Shown: positions 45,929 through 58,617 of the stretch, one piece after another
Numbering within the stretch: the first letter of the stretch is position 1
Layout: every line of letters begins with the position of its first letter
Assembly: GCA_040285825.1 (NCBI GenBank)
Contig: JAUPSS010000001.1
Span: forward strand, 1,612,001 to 1,676,000
Source of the DNA: Eukaryota sp. TZLM1-RC
Taxonomy: Eukaryota; Metamonada: BaSk clade
Reading direction: 5' to 3'
DNA: 64,000 bases
The notes under the pieces: model-generated
Databases searched by the model: none
What the model was told of the DNA's origin: nothing
The model's input: only the letters and a program-made list of their open reading frames with translations
Made by a program: the position numbers and the translations under genes

Positions 45929-48768
45929 TTAAAATAATTTATATATATGCCATGTTTGCTCCTCGCTTGATACATTACGGCCTCCATGTAAGATTCCGAA
46001 TGTTCTCAGTCCCAAGGCTTCCGTTCCCTTTTCTGTTGCGTTTAGAACATTCAGTCTTGCTTTGAAAAAAGGAGAATGGGATATATTTTCTATTTGGAAA
46101 TTCTTCCTTGAACAAAAATCAGGTTCTCGTCCCCAAAAGGTTTTTACTCCAAAGAAACAACCCAAGAATAAGACTGTACGAAAACTTTTGCTACGTGGGA
46201 GATATGGTTCAGGGAAAAACGGTCTGTTCTCATCTGATCTTGCTCCTGTGACTGATGAAACTGTAAATCAATTAGTGGATCTGCATCCAGAATTTCTTAA
46301 TTTGGATAAACCATCTGCTTCACAATTTTGGAAACAAAATCCACTTTCTGAAGAAGAAGTTGAAACTGCCATTTTCCGTCTTCCATCTGGAAAAGCTCCA
46401 GGTCCATCTGGAATTACTTTTGATATGCTGAAATCTGTGTGCCGCCAAAATTCCTTTATTATGAAAGATTTATGTTCCTTTTTTCAAGATGTTTTGACAA
46501 TGAAAATTGTTCCACCCAAAGAATTAAGTGCATCACGGTTAGTGGCTTTAACTAAACCTAATGGAAAAGTTCGCCCAATTGCCATTGGTGAAGCCATTTA
46601 TCGCCTGATGTCTTCAGTAATTTTTAATCGAGTTTCAACAAAAGCTAAAGAATACTTTTCTCCATTCCAATATGGAATCAAAACCATAGATGGAGCTTCA
46701 GTTGCAGCTTTGACATCTGATCTGTTTTTCAATTGTCACGAAAATAGTTGCATTTTTAATCTTGATTTCAAAAATGCTTTCAATTCAGTGAAAAGAGATT
46801 CAATTTGGAATGAAATCAAATCAAATTTTCCTGAACTCGAAACCTTTTTTTTATAGGTTTTATGGTAATTCATCTTATTTAATTTTTAATTCTCTTAATC
46901 TGGATTCTTTATCAGGAGTTAAACAAGGAGACCCTTTAGGTCCTTTCTTTTTTTGTCTTGCAATTCACCCAATTTTGAATAAATTAAAAGAAGAAAATTC
47001 TGACCTTCAAGTGGTAGCTTACATGGATGACATTTCTTGTATTGGTCCAGAAAGTACAATTAATAGGGTTGCTAATGAAGCTGCTACATTATACCAATCC
47101 ATAGGTCTTGATTTGAATGTTCAAAAATGTTTTTGTATTTCTAGAAAAAATGTTAAGTTAATAATTAATTCCCTCGAAGTTCCATATATTGATTATACTT
47201 CAACTATTTTCTGCTTTCTGGGTTGCTATTTAGGTTCCGCCGAAAAGACACTGGCCAGCCTTGAAAATTATTTAAATTCAATTAAAAAAGAGCTAGAAGT
47301 CATAAAAACTCTTGAATTGGAAAAACATCTTAAGTTTTTTCTTTTGAAAATTTGTTATGCTGGAAAAATTACTCATTTACTGCGATCATTACCTCCATCC
47401 CTAACTTACAATTTTTGTAGACAATTTAACAAAATACGTACCCAATTTTTGGCTTATTTAATGTCTGTTGATCCATCAATTTTGAAAAATCATATTTTTT
47501 CTGATGTTCAACTTGGTGGTGTTGGATTCAATTCATCAAAATATTTGACCAAAGCTGCATTTATTGGTGGTGGAAAAAATTTTGTATTTGAATTCTCTAG
47601 AAGATATCCTTTTGGCGAAAATCTTCTTGAAAATACAAATAGCATATTCCTGGATAACTTAAGAGAAGAAATATCCAGTTTATCTCCCGACTTATGGCAA
47701 TCATGTTTCCCCATATCCATTCAAGAAATTCCAGACAGAAGTTTATATTCATTAAAATTTGCGTTGAAAAAGCTCCAACGGCATCTTTTGAAAAATTTTG
47801 AAAACAAGGATTTTATTGTCCGACTTAGCACGGCTAAGAAAGAAAATCCTGCTTTTGCCAATTTTTTGATTGATTTGAAGGACAGTTCATCTGCAGTTTT
47901 GATAAATCAAATTCCCCAGATTTATGGTCTATTTTTGAATGACGACCAATGGACCACTGCTATAAGAATGCGTTGTTATTTATGGCCTTGTAATTTGCCC
48001 AATGATTTGTTTTGTAAATGTGGAGCTGGTTTGACATTATCAAATTTATTTAATTGTAATAGATATATTTCCTATCGTTCTACGTTGCATGATGCAGTCA
48101 GAGATCAAATCCATGCAATGTGTAATTCCTATCATATTGAATCTTTTGTAGAACCTTTGTTGAGGTCTCTTGATATAAATGAAAGCGTAAGAGATTCAGA
48201 ATATGGAAAACGACGTGCTGATGTTGTTGTGCCCTCGTTTGATGATGTCATGAATGTTGTTGATGTCGTAACAGTGGATGTTTGCAAGAAAAATGCCTTG
48301 AAAAATGCTCAATCCGAAGTATCCCCCCTTGATGACTCCGAATTGTACAAACGGAAAAAGTATGCAAATCCTTTAAAAGAATTGAAACATGTTCGCCATG
48401 TAGATTACCAAATTTGCCCATTTGCTATATCGTTGTATGGTCGTCTTGGAAAAACTGCTTTGAATTTTATTGATGATTTTGAAAATCTTGTGAAAAAATT
48501 TTTAATTTAATTTTAATTTATTTTCAAAACCAAAAAAAAATTGTGAAAAAAAGAATGAATAAGCGTTTTGATCGTCGCTTGTGGCTAAATCGTATTGTTT
48601 TTACTATTTTCAAATCAATTCCTAAAATGATTTCGACAGCTTTAATGTCTGTCAGTACACATTATGAAAACATTGCTGCTGTAAGGTTTGATGGTGTGGA
48701 AGCTTGTTTTGAAGATATTGACTTTTAGACTGTGGTTTTGAAAATAAATTAAAATTAAATTAAAAAAA
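45929..48768 (+). mobile_element. Family B tandem unit 3, continuing to the B 3' end
   Basis: Repeats unit 2's left junction 1,835 bp later but runs on through the knuckle and endonuclease. Frames 46,062-46,856 and 46,810-48,510 overlap at an extra T near 46,850, so nearly the whole B protein from the zinc motif onward is readable. A 42-bp insertion (48,499-48,540) breaks the last 60 codons, which continue at 48,543-48,728. The knuckle has Asn for His in LSNLF (48,040), a change in a metal ligand. Confidence 0.88.
48499..48540 (-). mobile_element. 42-bp antisense B 3'-end insertion with 11-bp duplication
   Basis: The inserted bases are the reverse complement of the last 30 or so bases of B (GGTTTTGAAAATAAATTAAA) with extra A residues. 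TTGTGAAAAAA occurs at 48,488-48,498 and again at 48,541-48,551. A retrotransposition event that copied only the extreme 3' end fits. Confidence 0.85.
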
Positions 48769-49727
48769 TTTGCGTTGAAAAAGCTCCAACGACATCTTTT
48801 GAAAAATTTTGAAAACAAGGATTTTATTGTTCGACTTAGCACGGCTAAGAAAGAAAATTCTGCTTTTGCCAATTTTTTGATTGATTTGAAGGACAGTTCA
48901 TCTGCAGTTTTGATAAATCAAATTCCCCAGATTTATGGTCTATTTTTGAATGACGACCAATGGACCACTGCTATGAGAATGCGTTGTTATTTATGGCCTT
49001 GTAATTTGCCCAATGATTTGTTTTGTAAATGTGGAGCTGCTTTGACATTATTACATTTATTTAATTGTAATAGATATATTTCCTATCGTTCTACGTTGCA
49101 TGATGCAGTCAGAGATCAAATCCATGCAATGTGTAATTCCTATCATATTGAATCCTTTGTAGAACCTTTGTTGAGGTCTCTTGATATAAATGAAAGCGTA
49201 AGAGATTCAGAATATGGAAAACGACGTGCTGATGTTGTTGTGCCCTCGTTTGATGATGTCATGAATGTTGTTGATGTCGTAACAGTGGATGTTTGCAAGA
49301 AAAATGCCTTGAAAAATGCTCAATCCGAAGTATCCCCCCTTGATGACTCCGAATTGTACAAACGGAAAAAGTATGCAAATCCTTTAAAAGAATTGAAACA
49401 TGTTCGCCATGTAGATTACCAAATTTGCCCATTTGCTATATCGTTGTATGGTCGTCTTGGAAAAACTGCTTTGAATTTTATTGATGATTTTGAAAATCTT
49501 GTGAAAAAAAGAATGAATAAGCGTTTTGATCGTCGCTTGTGGCTAAATCGTATTGTTTTTACTATTTTCAAATCAATTCCTAAAATGATTTCGAAAGCTT
49601 TAATGTCTGTCAGTGCACATTATGGAAACATTGCTGCTGTAAGGTTTGATGGTGTGGAAGCTTGTTTTGAAGATATTGACTTTTAGACTGTGGTTTTGAA
49701 AATAAATTAAAATTTTTTAAAAAAAAA
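48764..49727 (+). mobile_element. Family B, 5'-truncated copy
   Basis: Open frame of 303 codons (48,775-49,686): the connector, CKCGAALTLLHLFNC knuckle, KRRADVVV endonuclease and C-terminus. It is the longest uninterrupted B C-terminal region in the window. The 3' tail abuts E sequence at 49,728, and the same joint is present in inverted form near 62,199. Confidence 0.88.
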
Positions 49728-50568
49728 GTCAACTCTTGTTTATGAGGAATTCAATCTAATATCATCATCTGGTGTCAAACAAGGTGATCCATTAGGTCCT
49801 TTCTTTTTCTGCCTTGCTATCCATCCTGTAATGTGTGAATTAAAACAAGAATTTCCAGATGTTCATATAACTGCTTATATGGATGACATATCAATAATTG
49901 GTCCAATTGATTCATTGAGAACAATTGCTGAAATTGTTCAACAGCGCTATTATCAAATTGGTCTTTCTCTAAATATTTCCAAATGTTTATTGATTGGTAG
50001 AGAGCCTGCTGATCTCATTATTGATGATCAAAGTGTTCCTTTTATCAATTATTTTGAATCAGGATTTCGTTTTTTAGGTTGTTATTTGGGCAACTTTGAT
50101 GAAATTCGAAATCAGCTTTCCTCTCTTTTGGATAATTTTGAAGAAGAATTGATGGTTCTTTCAGATTTAAATATTGAAAAACATCTTAATTTTTTCTTCC
50201 TCAGAATTTGTTATTCAGGGAAATTAACTCATATTTTACGATCAACATCACCATCTATTTCTCTCGAATTTTGCAGAATTTTTAATGAATTAAGAACAAA
50301 ATTTTTGGCTAATTTGCTCGATATTGATTCTGCTTTTTTTACGTAGTCATATTTTTTTGTAGCACAGAATTGGGAGGCCTGGATTTTCACAAATCAAAAT
50401 ATTTGTGTAAAGCCGCATTCATCGGTGGAGGAAAAAATTTCGTTTTTGAATTTTTGAAACGTTTTCCTGAAAACCAGCATTTGATAGAATGTTGTGTTAG
50501 TGACTATTTAGTGTCCTTGCAGAGTGAAATTGAATGCATCTCTCCTCACATATGGTCCAAACTTACAA
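49728..50568 (+). mobile_element. Family E fragment
   Basis: E from STLVYEEFNL through SSGVKQGDPLGPFFFC and AYMDDISIIG to ISPHIWSK. Slips near 50,335-50,355. It is bounded on both sides by B sequence and is the inverted duplicate of 61,365-62,198. Confidence 0.88.
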
Positions 50569-51920
50569 TTTTTGTAGACAATTTAACAAAATACGTACCC
50601 AATTTTTGGCTTATTTAATGTCTGTTGATCCATCAATTTTGAAAAATCATATTTTTTCTGATGTTCAACTTGGCGGTGTTGGATTCAATTCATCAAAATA
50701 TTTGACCAAAGCTGCATTTATTGGTGGTGGAAAAATTTTGTATTTGAATTCTCTAGAAGATATCCTTTTGCCGAAAATCTTCTTGAAAATACAAATAGCC
50801 TATTCCTGGATAACTTAAGAGAAGAAATATCCAGTTTATCTCCCGACTTATGGCAATCATGTTTCCCCATATCCATTCAAGAAATTCCAGACAGAAGTTT
50901 ATATTCATTAAAATTTGCGTTGAAAAAGCTCCAACGACATCTTTTGAAAAATTTTGAAAACAAGGATTTTATTGTTCGACTTAGCACGGCTAAGAAAGAT
51001 AATCCTGCTTTTGCCAATTTTTTGATTGATTTGAAGGACAGTTCATCTGCAGTTTTGATAAATCAAATTCCCCAGGTTTATGGTCTATTTTTGAATGACG
51101 ACCAATGGACCACTGCTATGAGAATGCGTTGTTATTTATGGCCTTGTAATTTGCCCAATGATTTGTTTTGTAAATGTGGAGCTGGTTTGACATTATCACA
51201 TTTATTTAATTGTAATAGATATATTTCCTATCGTTCTACGTTGCATGATGCAGTCAGAGATCAAATCCATGCAATGTGTAATTCCTATCATATTGAATCC
51301 TTTGTAGAACCTTTGTTGAGGTCTCTTGATATAAATGAAAGCGTAAGAGATTCAGAATATGGAAAACGACGTGCTGATGTTGTTGTGCCCTCGTTTGATG
51401 ATGTCATGAATGTTGTTGATGTCGTAACAGTGGATGTTTGCAAGAAAAATGCCTTGAAAAATGCTCAATCCGAAGTATCCCCCTTGATGACTCCGAATTG
51501 TACAAACGGAAAAAGTATGCAAATCCTTTAAAAGAATTGAAACATGTTCGCCATGTAGATTACCAAATTTGCCCATTTGCTATATCGTTGTATGGTCGTC
51601 TTGGAAAAACTGCTTTGAATTTTATTGATGATTTTGAAAATCTTGTGAAAAAAAGAATGAATTCATATTTGCTGTTGAATAATAATAAATAATAATAATA
51701 AAAAAAAGAATGAATAAGCGTTTTGATCGTCGCTTGTGGCTAAATCGTATTGTTTTTACTATTTTCAAATCAATTCCTAAAATGATTTCGAAAGCTTTAA
51801 TGTCTGTCAGTACACATTATGAAAACATTGCTGCTGTAAGGTTTGATGGTGTGGAAGCTTGTTTTGAAGATATTGACTTTTAGACTGTGGTTTTGAAAAT
51901 AAATTAAAATTTTACAAAAA
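50569..51920 (+). mobile_element. Family B insertion in E (left arm copy)
   Basis: Begins at CTTACAATTTTTGTAG after E's TATGGTCCAAA, and runs to the B 3' end (stop at about 51,880). Slips near 50,732 and 51,481. A 38-bp insertion lies at 51,663-51,700. The corresponding intact insertion, with its duplication, is at 60,061-61,364. Confidence 0.88.
51663..51700 (+). mobile_element. 38-bp retrotransposon 3'-end insertion with 15-bp duplication
   Basis: TCATATTTGCTGTTGAATAA plus AAT repeats resembles the extreme 3' end of family C (TCATATTTGTTGTTGAATAA). AAAAAAAGAATGAAT is present at 51,648-51,662 and 51,701-51,715. A second example of a minimal insertion. Confidence 0.82.
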
Positions 51921-54900
51921 ACATTTTTCTGATGTTCAACTTGGCGGTGTTGGATTCAATTCATCAAAATATTTGGCCAAAGCTGCATTTGTTGGTGGTG
52001 GAAAAAATTTTGTATTTGAATTCTCTAGAAGATATCCTTTTGCCGAAAATCTTCTTGAAAATACAAATAGCATATTCCTGGATAACTTAAGAGAAGAAAT
52101 ATCCAGTTTATCTCCCGACTTATGGCAATCATGTTTCCCCATTTCCATTCAAGAAATTCCAGACAGAAGTTTATATTCATTAAAATTTGCGTTGAAAAAG
52201 CTCCAACGACATCTTTTGAAAAATTTTGAAAACAAGGATTTTATTGTTCGACTTAGCACGGCTATGAAAGAAAATCCTGCTTTTGCCAATTTTTTGATTG
52301 ATTTGAAAGACAGATCATCTGCAGTTTTGATAAATCAAATTCCCCAGATTTATGGTCTATTTTTGAATGACGGCCAATGGACCACTGCTATGAGAATGCG
52401 TTGTTATTTATGGCCTTGTAATTTGCCCAATGATTTGTTTTGTAAATGTGGAGCTGCTTTGACATTATTACATTTATTTAATTGTAATAGATATATTTTC
52501 TATCGTTCTACATTGCATGATGCAGTCAGAGATCAAATCCATGCAATTGTGTAATTCCTATCATATTGAATCTTTTGTAGAACCTTTGTTGAGGTCTCTG
52601 GATATAAATGAAAGCGTAAGAGATTCAGAATATGGAAAACGACGTGCTGATGTTGTTGTGCCCTCGTTTGATGATGTCATGAATGTTGTTGATGTCGTAA
52701 CAGTGGATGTATGCAAGGAAAATGCCTTGAAAAATGCTCAATCCGAAGTATCCCCCCTTGATGACTCCGAATTGTACAAACGGAAAAAGTATGCAAATCC
52801 TTTAAAAGAATTGAAACATGTTCGCGCCATGTAGATTACCAAATTTTCCCATTTGCTATATCGTTGTATGGTCGTCTTGGAAAAACTGCTTTGAATTTTA
52901 TTGATGATTTTGAAAATCTTGTGAAAAAAAGAATGAATAAGCGTTTTTGATCGTCGCTTGTGGCTAAATCGTATTGTTTTTACTATTTTCAAATCAATTC
53001 CTAAAATGATTTCGAAAGCTTTAATGTCTGTCAGTGCACATTATGAAAACATTGCTGCTGTAAGGTTTGATGGTGTGGAAGCTTGTTTTGAAGATATTGA
53101 CTTTTAGACTGTGGTTTTGAAAATAAATTAAAATTTTACAAAAAAATTTTTTTCTGATGTTCAACTTGGCGGTGTTGGATTCAATTCATCAAAATATTTG
53201 GCCAAAGCTGCATTTGTTGGTGGTGGAAAAAATTTTGTATTTGAATTCTCTAGAAGATATCCTTTTGCCGAAAATCTTCTTGAAAATACAAATAGCATAT
53301 TCCTGGATAACTTAAGAGAAGAAATATCCAGTTTATCTCCCGACTTATGGCAATCATGTTTCCCCATTTCCATTCAAGAAATTCCAGACAGAAGTTTATA
53401 TTCATTAAAATTTGCGTTGAAAAGCTCCAACGACATCTTTTGAAAAATTTTGAAAACAAGGATTTTATTGTTCGACTTAGCACGGCTATGAAAGAAAATC
53501 CTGCTTTTGCCAATTTTTTGATTGATTTGAAAGACAGATCATCTGCAGTTTTGATAAATCAAATTCCCCAGATTTATGGTCTATTTTTGAATGACGGCCA
53601 ATGGACCACTGCTATGAGAATGCGTTGTTATTTATGGCCTTGTAATTTGCCCAATGATTTGTTTTGTAAATGTGGAGCTGCTTTGACATTATTACATTTA
53701 TTTAATTGTAATAGATATATTTTCTATCGTTCTACATTGCATGATGCAGTCAGAGATCAAATCCATGCAATTGTGTAATTCCTATCATATTGAATCTTTT
53801 GTAGAACCTTTGTTGAGGTCTCTGGATATAAATGAAAGCGTAAGAGATTCAGAATATGGAAAACGACGTGCTGATGTTGTTGTGCCCTCGTTTGATGATG
53901 TCATGAATGTTGTTGATGTCGTAACAGTGGATGTATGCAAGGAAAATGCCTTGAAAAATGCTCAATCCGAAGTATCCCCCCTTGATGACTCCGAATTGTA
54001 CAAACGGAAAAAGTATGCAAATCCTTTAAAAGAATTGAAACATGTTCGCGCCATGTAGATTACCAAATTTTCCCATTTGCTATATCGTTGTATGGTCGTC
54101 TTGGAAAAACTGCTTTGAATTTTATTGATGATTTTGAAAATCTTGTGAAAAAAAGAATGAATAAGCGTTTTGATCGTCGCTTGTGGCTAAATCGTATTGT
54201 TTTTACTATTTTCAAATCAATTCCTAAAATGATTTCGAAAGCTTTAATGTCTGTCAGTGCACATTATGAAAACATTGCTGCTGTAAGGTTTGATGGTGTG
54301 GAAGCTTGTTTTGAAGATATTGACTTTTAGACTGTGGTTTTGAAAATAAATTAAAATTTTACAAAAAAAATTTTTTCTGATGTTCAACTTGGCGGTGTTG
54401 GATTCAATTCATCAAAATATTTGGCCAAAGCTGCATTTGTTGGTGGTGGAAAAAATTTTGTATTTGAATTCTCTAGAAGATATCCTTTTGCCGAAAATCT
54501 TCTTGAAAATACAAATAGCATATTCCTGGATAACTTAAGAGAAGAAATATCCAGTTTATCTCCCGACTTATGGCAATCATGTTTCCCCATTTCCATTCAA
54601 GAAATTCCAGACAGAAGTTTATATTCATTAAAATTTGCGTTGAAAAGCTCCAACGACATCTTTTGAAAAATTTTGAAAACAAGGATTTTATTGTTCGACT
54701 TAGCACGGCTATGAAAGAAAATCCTGCTTTTGCCAATTTTTTGATTGATTTGAAAGACAGATCATCTACAGTTTTGATAAATCAAATTTCCCAGATTTAT
54801 GGTCTATTTTTGAATGACGGCCAATGGACCACTGCTATGAGAATGCGTTGTTATTTATGGCCTTGTAATTTGCCCAATGATTTGTTTTGTAAATGTGGAG

Positions 54901-55596
54901 CTGCTTTGACATTATTACATTTATTTAATTGTAATAGATATATTTTCTATCGTTCTACATTGCATGATGCAGTCAGAGATCAAATCCATGCAATGTGTAA
55001 TACCTATCATATTGAATCTTTTGTAGAACCTTTGTTGAGGTCTCTGGATATAAATGAAAGCGTAAGAGATTCAGAATATGGAAAACGACGTGCTGATGTT
55101 GTTGTGCCCTCGTTTGATGATGTCATGAATGTTGTTGATGTCGTAACAGTGGATGTATGCAAGGAAAATGCCTTGAAAAATGCTCAATCCGAAGTATCCC
55201 TCCTTGATGACTCCGAATTGTACAAACGGAAAAAGTATGCAAATCCTTTAAAAGAATTGAAACATGTTCGCGCCATGTAGATTACCAAATTTTCCCATTT
55301 GCTATATCGTTGTATGGTCGTCTTGGAAAAACTGCTTTGAATTTTATTGATGATTTTGAAAATCTTGTGAAAAAAAGAATGAATAAGCGTTTTGATCGTC
55401 GCTTGTGGCTAAATCGTATTGTTTTTACTATTTTCAAATCAATTCCTAAAATGATTTCGAAAGCTTTAATGTCTGTCAGTGCACATTATGAAAACATTGC
55501 TGCTGTAAGGTTTGATGGTGTGGAAGCTTGTTTTGAAGAAATTGACTTTTAGACTGTGGTTTTGAAAATAAATTAAAATTAAATTAAAAAAAAAAA
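51921..55596 (+). repeat. Tandem array of three 1.22-kb units of the B 3' part
   Basis: The anchor TCATCAAAATATTTGGCCAA recurs at 51,961, 53,186, 54,409 and 55,598 (steps 1,225, 1,223, 1,189). Each unit spans the connector, knuckle, endonuclease and B 3' end and is followed at once by the next. Units share private changes not seen in other B copies: TTTGTTGG for TTTATTGG, CGCGCCATG (2-bp gain), GACAGATCATC and GACGGCC. Units 1 and 2 share GCAATTGTG; units 2 and 3 share a lost A in GTTGAAAAGCTCC. The units therefore arose by stepwise tandem duplication, not by independent insertions. Frameshifts make all of them non-coding. Confidence 0.9.
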
Positions 55597-56770
55597 TTCA
55601 TCAAAATATTTGGCCAAAGCTGCATTTGTTGGTGGTGGAAAAAATTTTGTATTTGAATTCTCTAGAAGATATCCTTTTGCCGAAAATCTTCTTGAAAATA
55701 CAAATAGCATATTCCTGGATAACTTAAGAGAAGAAATATCCAGTTTATCTCCCGACTTATGGCAATCATGTTTCCCCATTTCCATTCAAGAAATTCCAGA
55801 CAGAAGTTTATATTCATTAAAATTTGCGTTGAAAAAGCTCCAACGACATCTTTTGAAAAATTTTGAAAACAAGGATTTTATTGTTCGACTTAGCACGGCT
55901 ATGAAAGAAAATCCTGCTTTTGCCAATTTTTTGATTGATTTGAAAGACAGATCATCTGCAGTTTTGATAAATCAAATTCCCCAGATTTATGGTCTATTTT
56001 TGAATGACGACCAATGGACCACTGCTATGAGAATGCGTTGTTATTTATGGCCTTGTAATTTGCCCAATGATTTGTTTTGTAAATGTGGAGCTGGTTTGAC
56101 ATTATCACATTTATTTAATTGTAATAGATATATTTCCTATCGTTCTACGTTGCATGATGCAGTTAGAGATCAAATCCATGCAATGTGTAATTCCTATCAT
56201 ATTGAATCCTTTGTAGAACCTTTGTTGAGGTCTCTTGATATAAATGAAAGCGTAAGAGATTCAGAATATGGAAAACGACGTGCTGATGTTGTTGTGCCCT
56301 CGTTTGATGATGTCATGAATGTTGTTGATGTCGTAACAGTGGATGTTTGCAAGAAAAATGCCTTGAAAAATGCTCAATCCGAAGTATCCCCCCTTGATGA
56401 CTCCGAATTGTACAAACGGAAAAAGTATGCAAATCCTTTAAAAGAATTGAAACATGTTCGCCATGTAGATTACCAAATTTGCCCATTTGCTATATCGTTG
56501 TATGGTCGTCTTGGAAAAACTGCTTTGAATTTTATTGATGATTTTGAAAATCTTGTGAAAAAAAAGAATGAATAAGCGTTTTGATCGTCGCTTGTGGCTA
56601 AATCGTATTGTTTTTACTATTTTCAAATCAATTCCTAAAATGATTTCGAAAGCTTTAATGTCTGTCAGTGCACATTATGAAAACATTGCTGCTGTAAGGT
56701 TTGATGGTGTGGAAGCTTGTTTTGAAGATATTGACTTTTTAGACTGTGGTTTTGAAAATAAATTAAAATT
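55597..56770 (+). mobile_element. Family B, mosaic fourth unit
   Basis: The first 390 bp carry the array-specific changes. After about 55,990 the sequence switches to the version of the 17-18 kb copy (GACGACC, GCTGGTTTGACATTATCACA, GTTAGAGAT). Frame 55,610-56,575 is open for 321 codons, then an extra A shifts it. A crossover or gene conversion is indicated. Confidence 0.85.
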
Positions 56771-57057
56771 TTTTAAAAAAAATATCTGGCATTAAATTTC
56801 TTGAAGGTTTCAGAAGTTTAATAAAAAGAAAGAGCAGGAAAAGAATTGAACTTCAATTTCTGGCACAATAGAATTGTTTTCAGTATTCTTAAAGCAATTC
56901 CAGAAATGTTGACCAAAGCACTGTTACAATTAGGAATACAGTATGAAAATCGCGCGCTTAAAAAGATTTGATGATGTTGATGCGTGTATTGAGGATATTG
57001 AGTTCTAGTTTTCTGTTTAATGTTTTGTTAGCGTTGAAAATAAATTTATCCTAAAAA
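56771..57057 (+). mobile_element. Family D 3' end
   Basis: Third copy of the D segment in a B-D-B setting. It differs by a few single bases (for example CGCGCGC for CGCGC, one more A in AATAAAAAG). Confidence 0.82.
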
Positions 57058-57612
57058 AACATTATACCAATCCATAGGTCTTGATTTGAATGTTCAAAAT
57101 GTTTTTGTATTTCTAGGAAAATGTTAAGTTAATAATTAATTCCCTCGAAGTTCCATATATTGATTATACTTCAACTAGTTTCTGCTTTCTGGGTTGCTAT
57201 TTAGGTTCCGCCGAAAAGACACTTGACAGCCTTGAAAATTATTTAAATTCAATTAAAAAGAGCTAGAAGTCATAAAAACTCTTGAATTGGAAAAACATCT
57301 TAAGTTTTTTCTTTTGAAAATTTGTTATGCTGGAAAAATTACTCATTTACTGCGATCATTACTGCGATCTTAAGATGTTTTTCCAATTCAAGAGTTTTTA
57401 TGACTTCTAGCTCTTTTTTAATTGAATTTAAATAATTTTCAAGGCTGTCAAGTGTCTTTTCGGCGGAACCTAAATAGCAAACCAGAAAAGCAGAAACTAG
57501 TTGAAGTATAATCAATATATGGAACTTCGAGGGAATTAATTATTAACTTAACATTTTTCTAGAAATAAAAAAACATTTTTGAACATTCAAGTCAAGACCT
57601 ATGGATTGGTAT
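57058..57612. repeat. Fold-back palindrome in B sequence
   Basis: B sequence runs forward from 57,058 to 57,368 and then returns on the opposite strand from 57,369. Arms of about 240 bp (57,066-57,305 and 57,372-57,612) are separated by about 66 bp. The turn is at the repeated ACTGCGATC (57,350 and 57,361). Confidence 0.85.
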
Positions 57613-58617
57613 AATGTAGCAGCTTCATTAGCAACCCTATTAATTGTACTTTCTGGACCAATGCAAGAAATGTCATCCATGTAAGCTACCACTTGAAGGT
57701 CAGAATTTTCTTCTTTTAATTTTTTCAAAATTGGGTGAATTGCAAGACAAAAAAAGAAAGGACCTAAAGGGTCTCCTTAACTCCTGATAAAGAATCCAGA
57801 TTAAAAGAATTAAAAATTAAATCAGATGAATTACCATAAAACCTATAAAAAAAGGTTTCAAGTTCAGGAAAATTTGATTTGATTTCTTTCCAAATTGAAT
57901 CTCTTTTCACTGAATTGAAAGCATTTTTGAAATCAAGATTAAAAATGCAACTATTTTCGTGACAATTGAAAAACAGATCAGATGTCAAAGCTGCAACTGA
58001 AGCTCCATCTATGGTTTTGATTCCATATTGGAATGGAGAAAAGTATTCTTTAGCTTTTGTTGAAACTCGATTAAAAATTACTGAAGACATCAGGCGATAA
58101 ATGGCTTCACCAATGGCAATTGGGCGAACTTTTCCATTAGGTTTAGTTAAAGCCACTAACCGTGATGCACTTAATTCTTTTGGTGGAACAATTTTCATTG
58201 TCAAAACATCTTGAAAAAAGGAACATAAATCTTTAATAATAAAGGAATTTTGGCGGCACACAGATTTCAGCATATCAAAAGTAATTCCAGATGGACCTGG
58301 AGCTTTTCCAGATGGAAGACGGAAAATGGCAGTTTCAACTTCTTTTTCAGAAAGTGGATTTTGTTTCCAAAATTGTGAAGCAGATGGTTTATCCAAATTG
58401 AGAAATTCAGCTGGATGCAGATCCACTAATTGATTTACAGTTTCATCAGTCACAGGAGCAAGATCAGATGAGAAGAGAGTGTTTTTCCCTGAACCATATC
58501 TCCCACGTAGCAAAAGTTTTCGTACAGTCTTATTCTTGGGTTGTTTCTTTGGAGTGAAAACCTTTTGGGGACGAGAACCTGATTTTTGTTCAAGGAAGAA
58601 TTTCCAAATAGAAAATA
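57369..58617 (-). mobile_element. Family B copy (RT region)
   Basis: Antisense B from the thumb back to the zinc-motif region. Frame 58,513-57,764 includes GKAPGPSGITFD and FNLDFKNAFNSVKR. A 4-bp loss inside GVKQGD (near 57,778) destroys the motif. It matches 27,0xx-27,978, including the junction with the A element that follows. Confidence 0.87.
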
